DNA from: a virus | IMG/VR virus record: IMGVR_UViG_3300008629_000042 | Span: 1-21,347 of that record | Strand: one strand, 5' to 3' | Length of the DNA stretch: 21,347 bases | Shown: positions 21,238 to 21,347 of the stretch, piece by piece | Position numbering within the stretch: the first letter of the stretch is position 1 | Layout of the letters: every line of letters begins with the position of its first letter | The notes under the pieces: model-generated | Seen by the model: only the letters and a program-made list of their open reading frames with translations | What the model was told of the DNA's origin: nothing | The model's database searches: none | Made by a program: the position numbers and the translations under genes

Positions 21238-21347
21238 GTAAACGCTGAAAATCCGAGCCACGGCGGCGGTGGACCCCCCCTTAAATCCGGGAGAACCTAA
21301 CTGTGCCGGGGGTGTTTTCATGCGGAAACGCTCAAAAATTCACTCAA

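Overview
The window is the late (virion morphogenesis and lysis) region of a tailed, long non-contractile-tailed (siphovirus-like) bacteriophage or prophage. Every supported gene lies on the minus strand, so the biological order runs from the right end (21347) to the left end (1). The host cannot be named. A lipoprotein-type lysis gene and sigma70-like promoter elements fit a Gram-negative host. GC content is moderately high (roughly 55-60% by eye). No integrase, repressor, replication gene, tRNA or CRISPR array was found.

Head block, right to left: a short repeat-rich noncoding strip (21158-21347), small terminase (Nu1-like), large terminase (GpA family), a duplicated 75-bp hairpin element, an unrecognised basic protein, gpW-like connector, lambda-type portal, a 45-aa lysine-rich protein, prohead protease fused in frame to a scaffold with an internal scaffold start, decoration protein, and major capsid protein followed by a strong intrinsic terminator. 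The order Nu1-A-W-B-C/Nu3-D-E matches phage lambda, but the protease looks HK97-like rather than the lambda type.

Neck and tail block: a head-closure candidate, a tail-terminator candidate, a small unknown protein, then a 285-bp gene with its own promoter/operator-like DNA and its own terminator (a 'moron' layout). After it come the tail tube protein, tail assembly chaperone, a 1160-aa TP901-type tape measure, a 289-aa distal beta-rich protein and a 1024-aa fibre built of repeated modules. The usual Dit/Tal or M-L-K-I-J tail-tip set is missing.

Lysis-like block (1609-2663): six very small, overlapping genes, mostly membrane proteins, including a lipoprotein whose start lies out of frame inside the preceding gene (Rz/Rz1-like layout). 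No endolysin is recognisable. A terminator ends this operon near 1555-1592. A 0.5-kb noncoding stretch with direct and inverted repeats follows, then a separate unit: a 332-aa unknown gene behind a near-consensus promoter.

The most striking property is not a gene. The trinucleotide CAG/CTG is almost absent from the whole window: I counted about 62 occurrences by eye where several hundred are expected. The depletion holds in all codon phases and in noncoding DNA, but is relieved in about 115 bp just upstream of the terminase genes.
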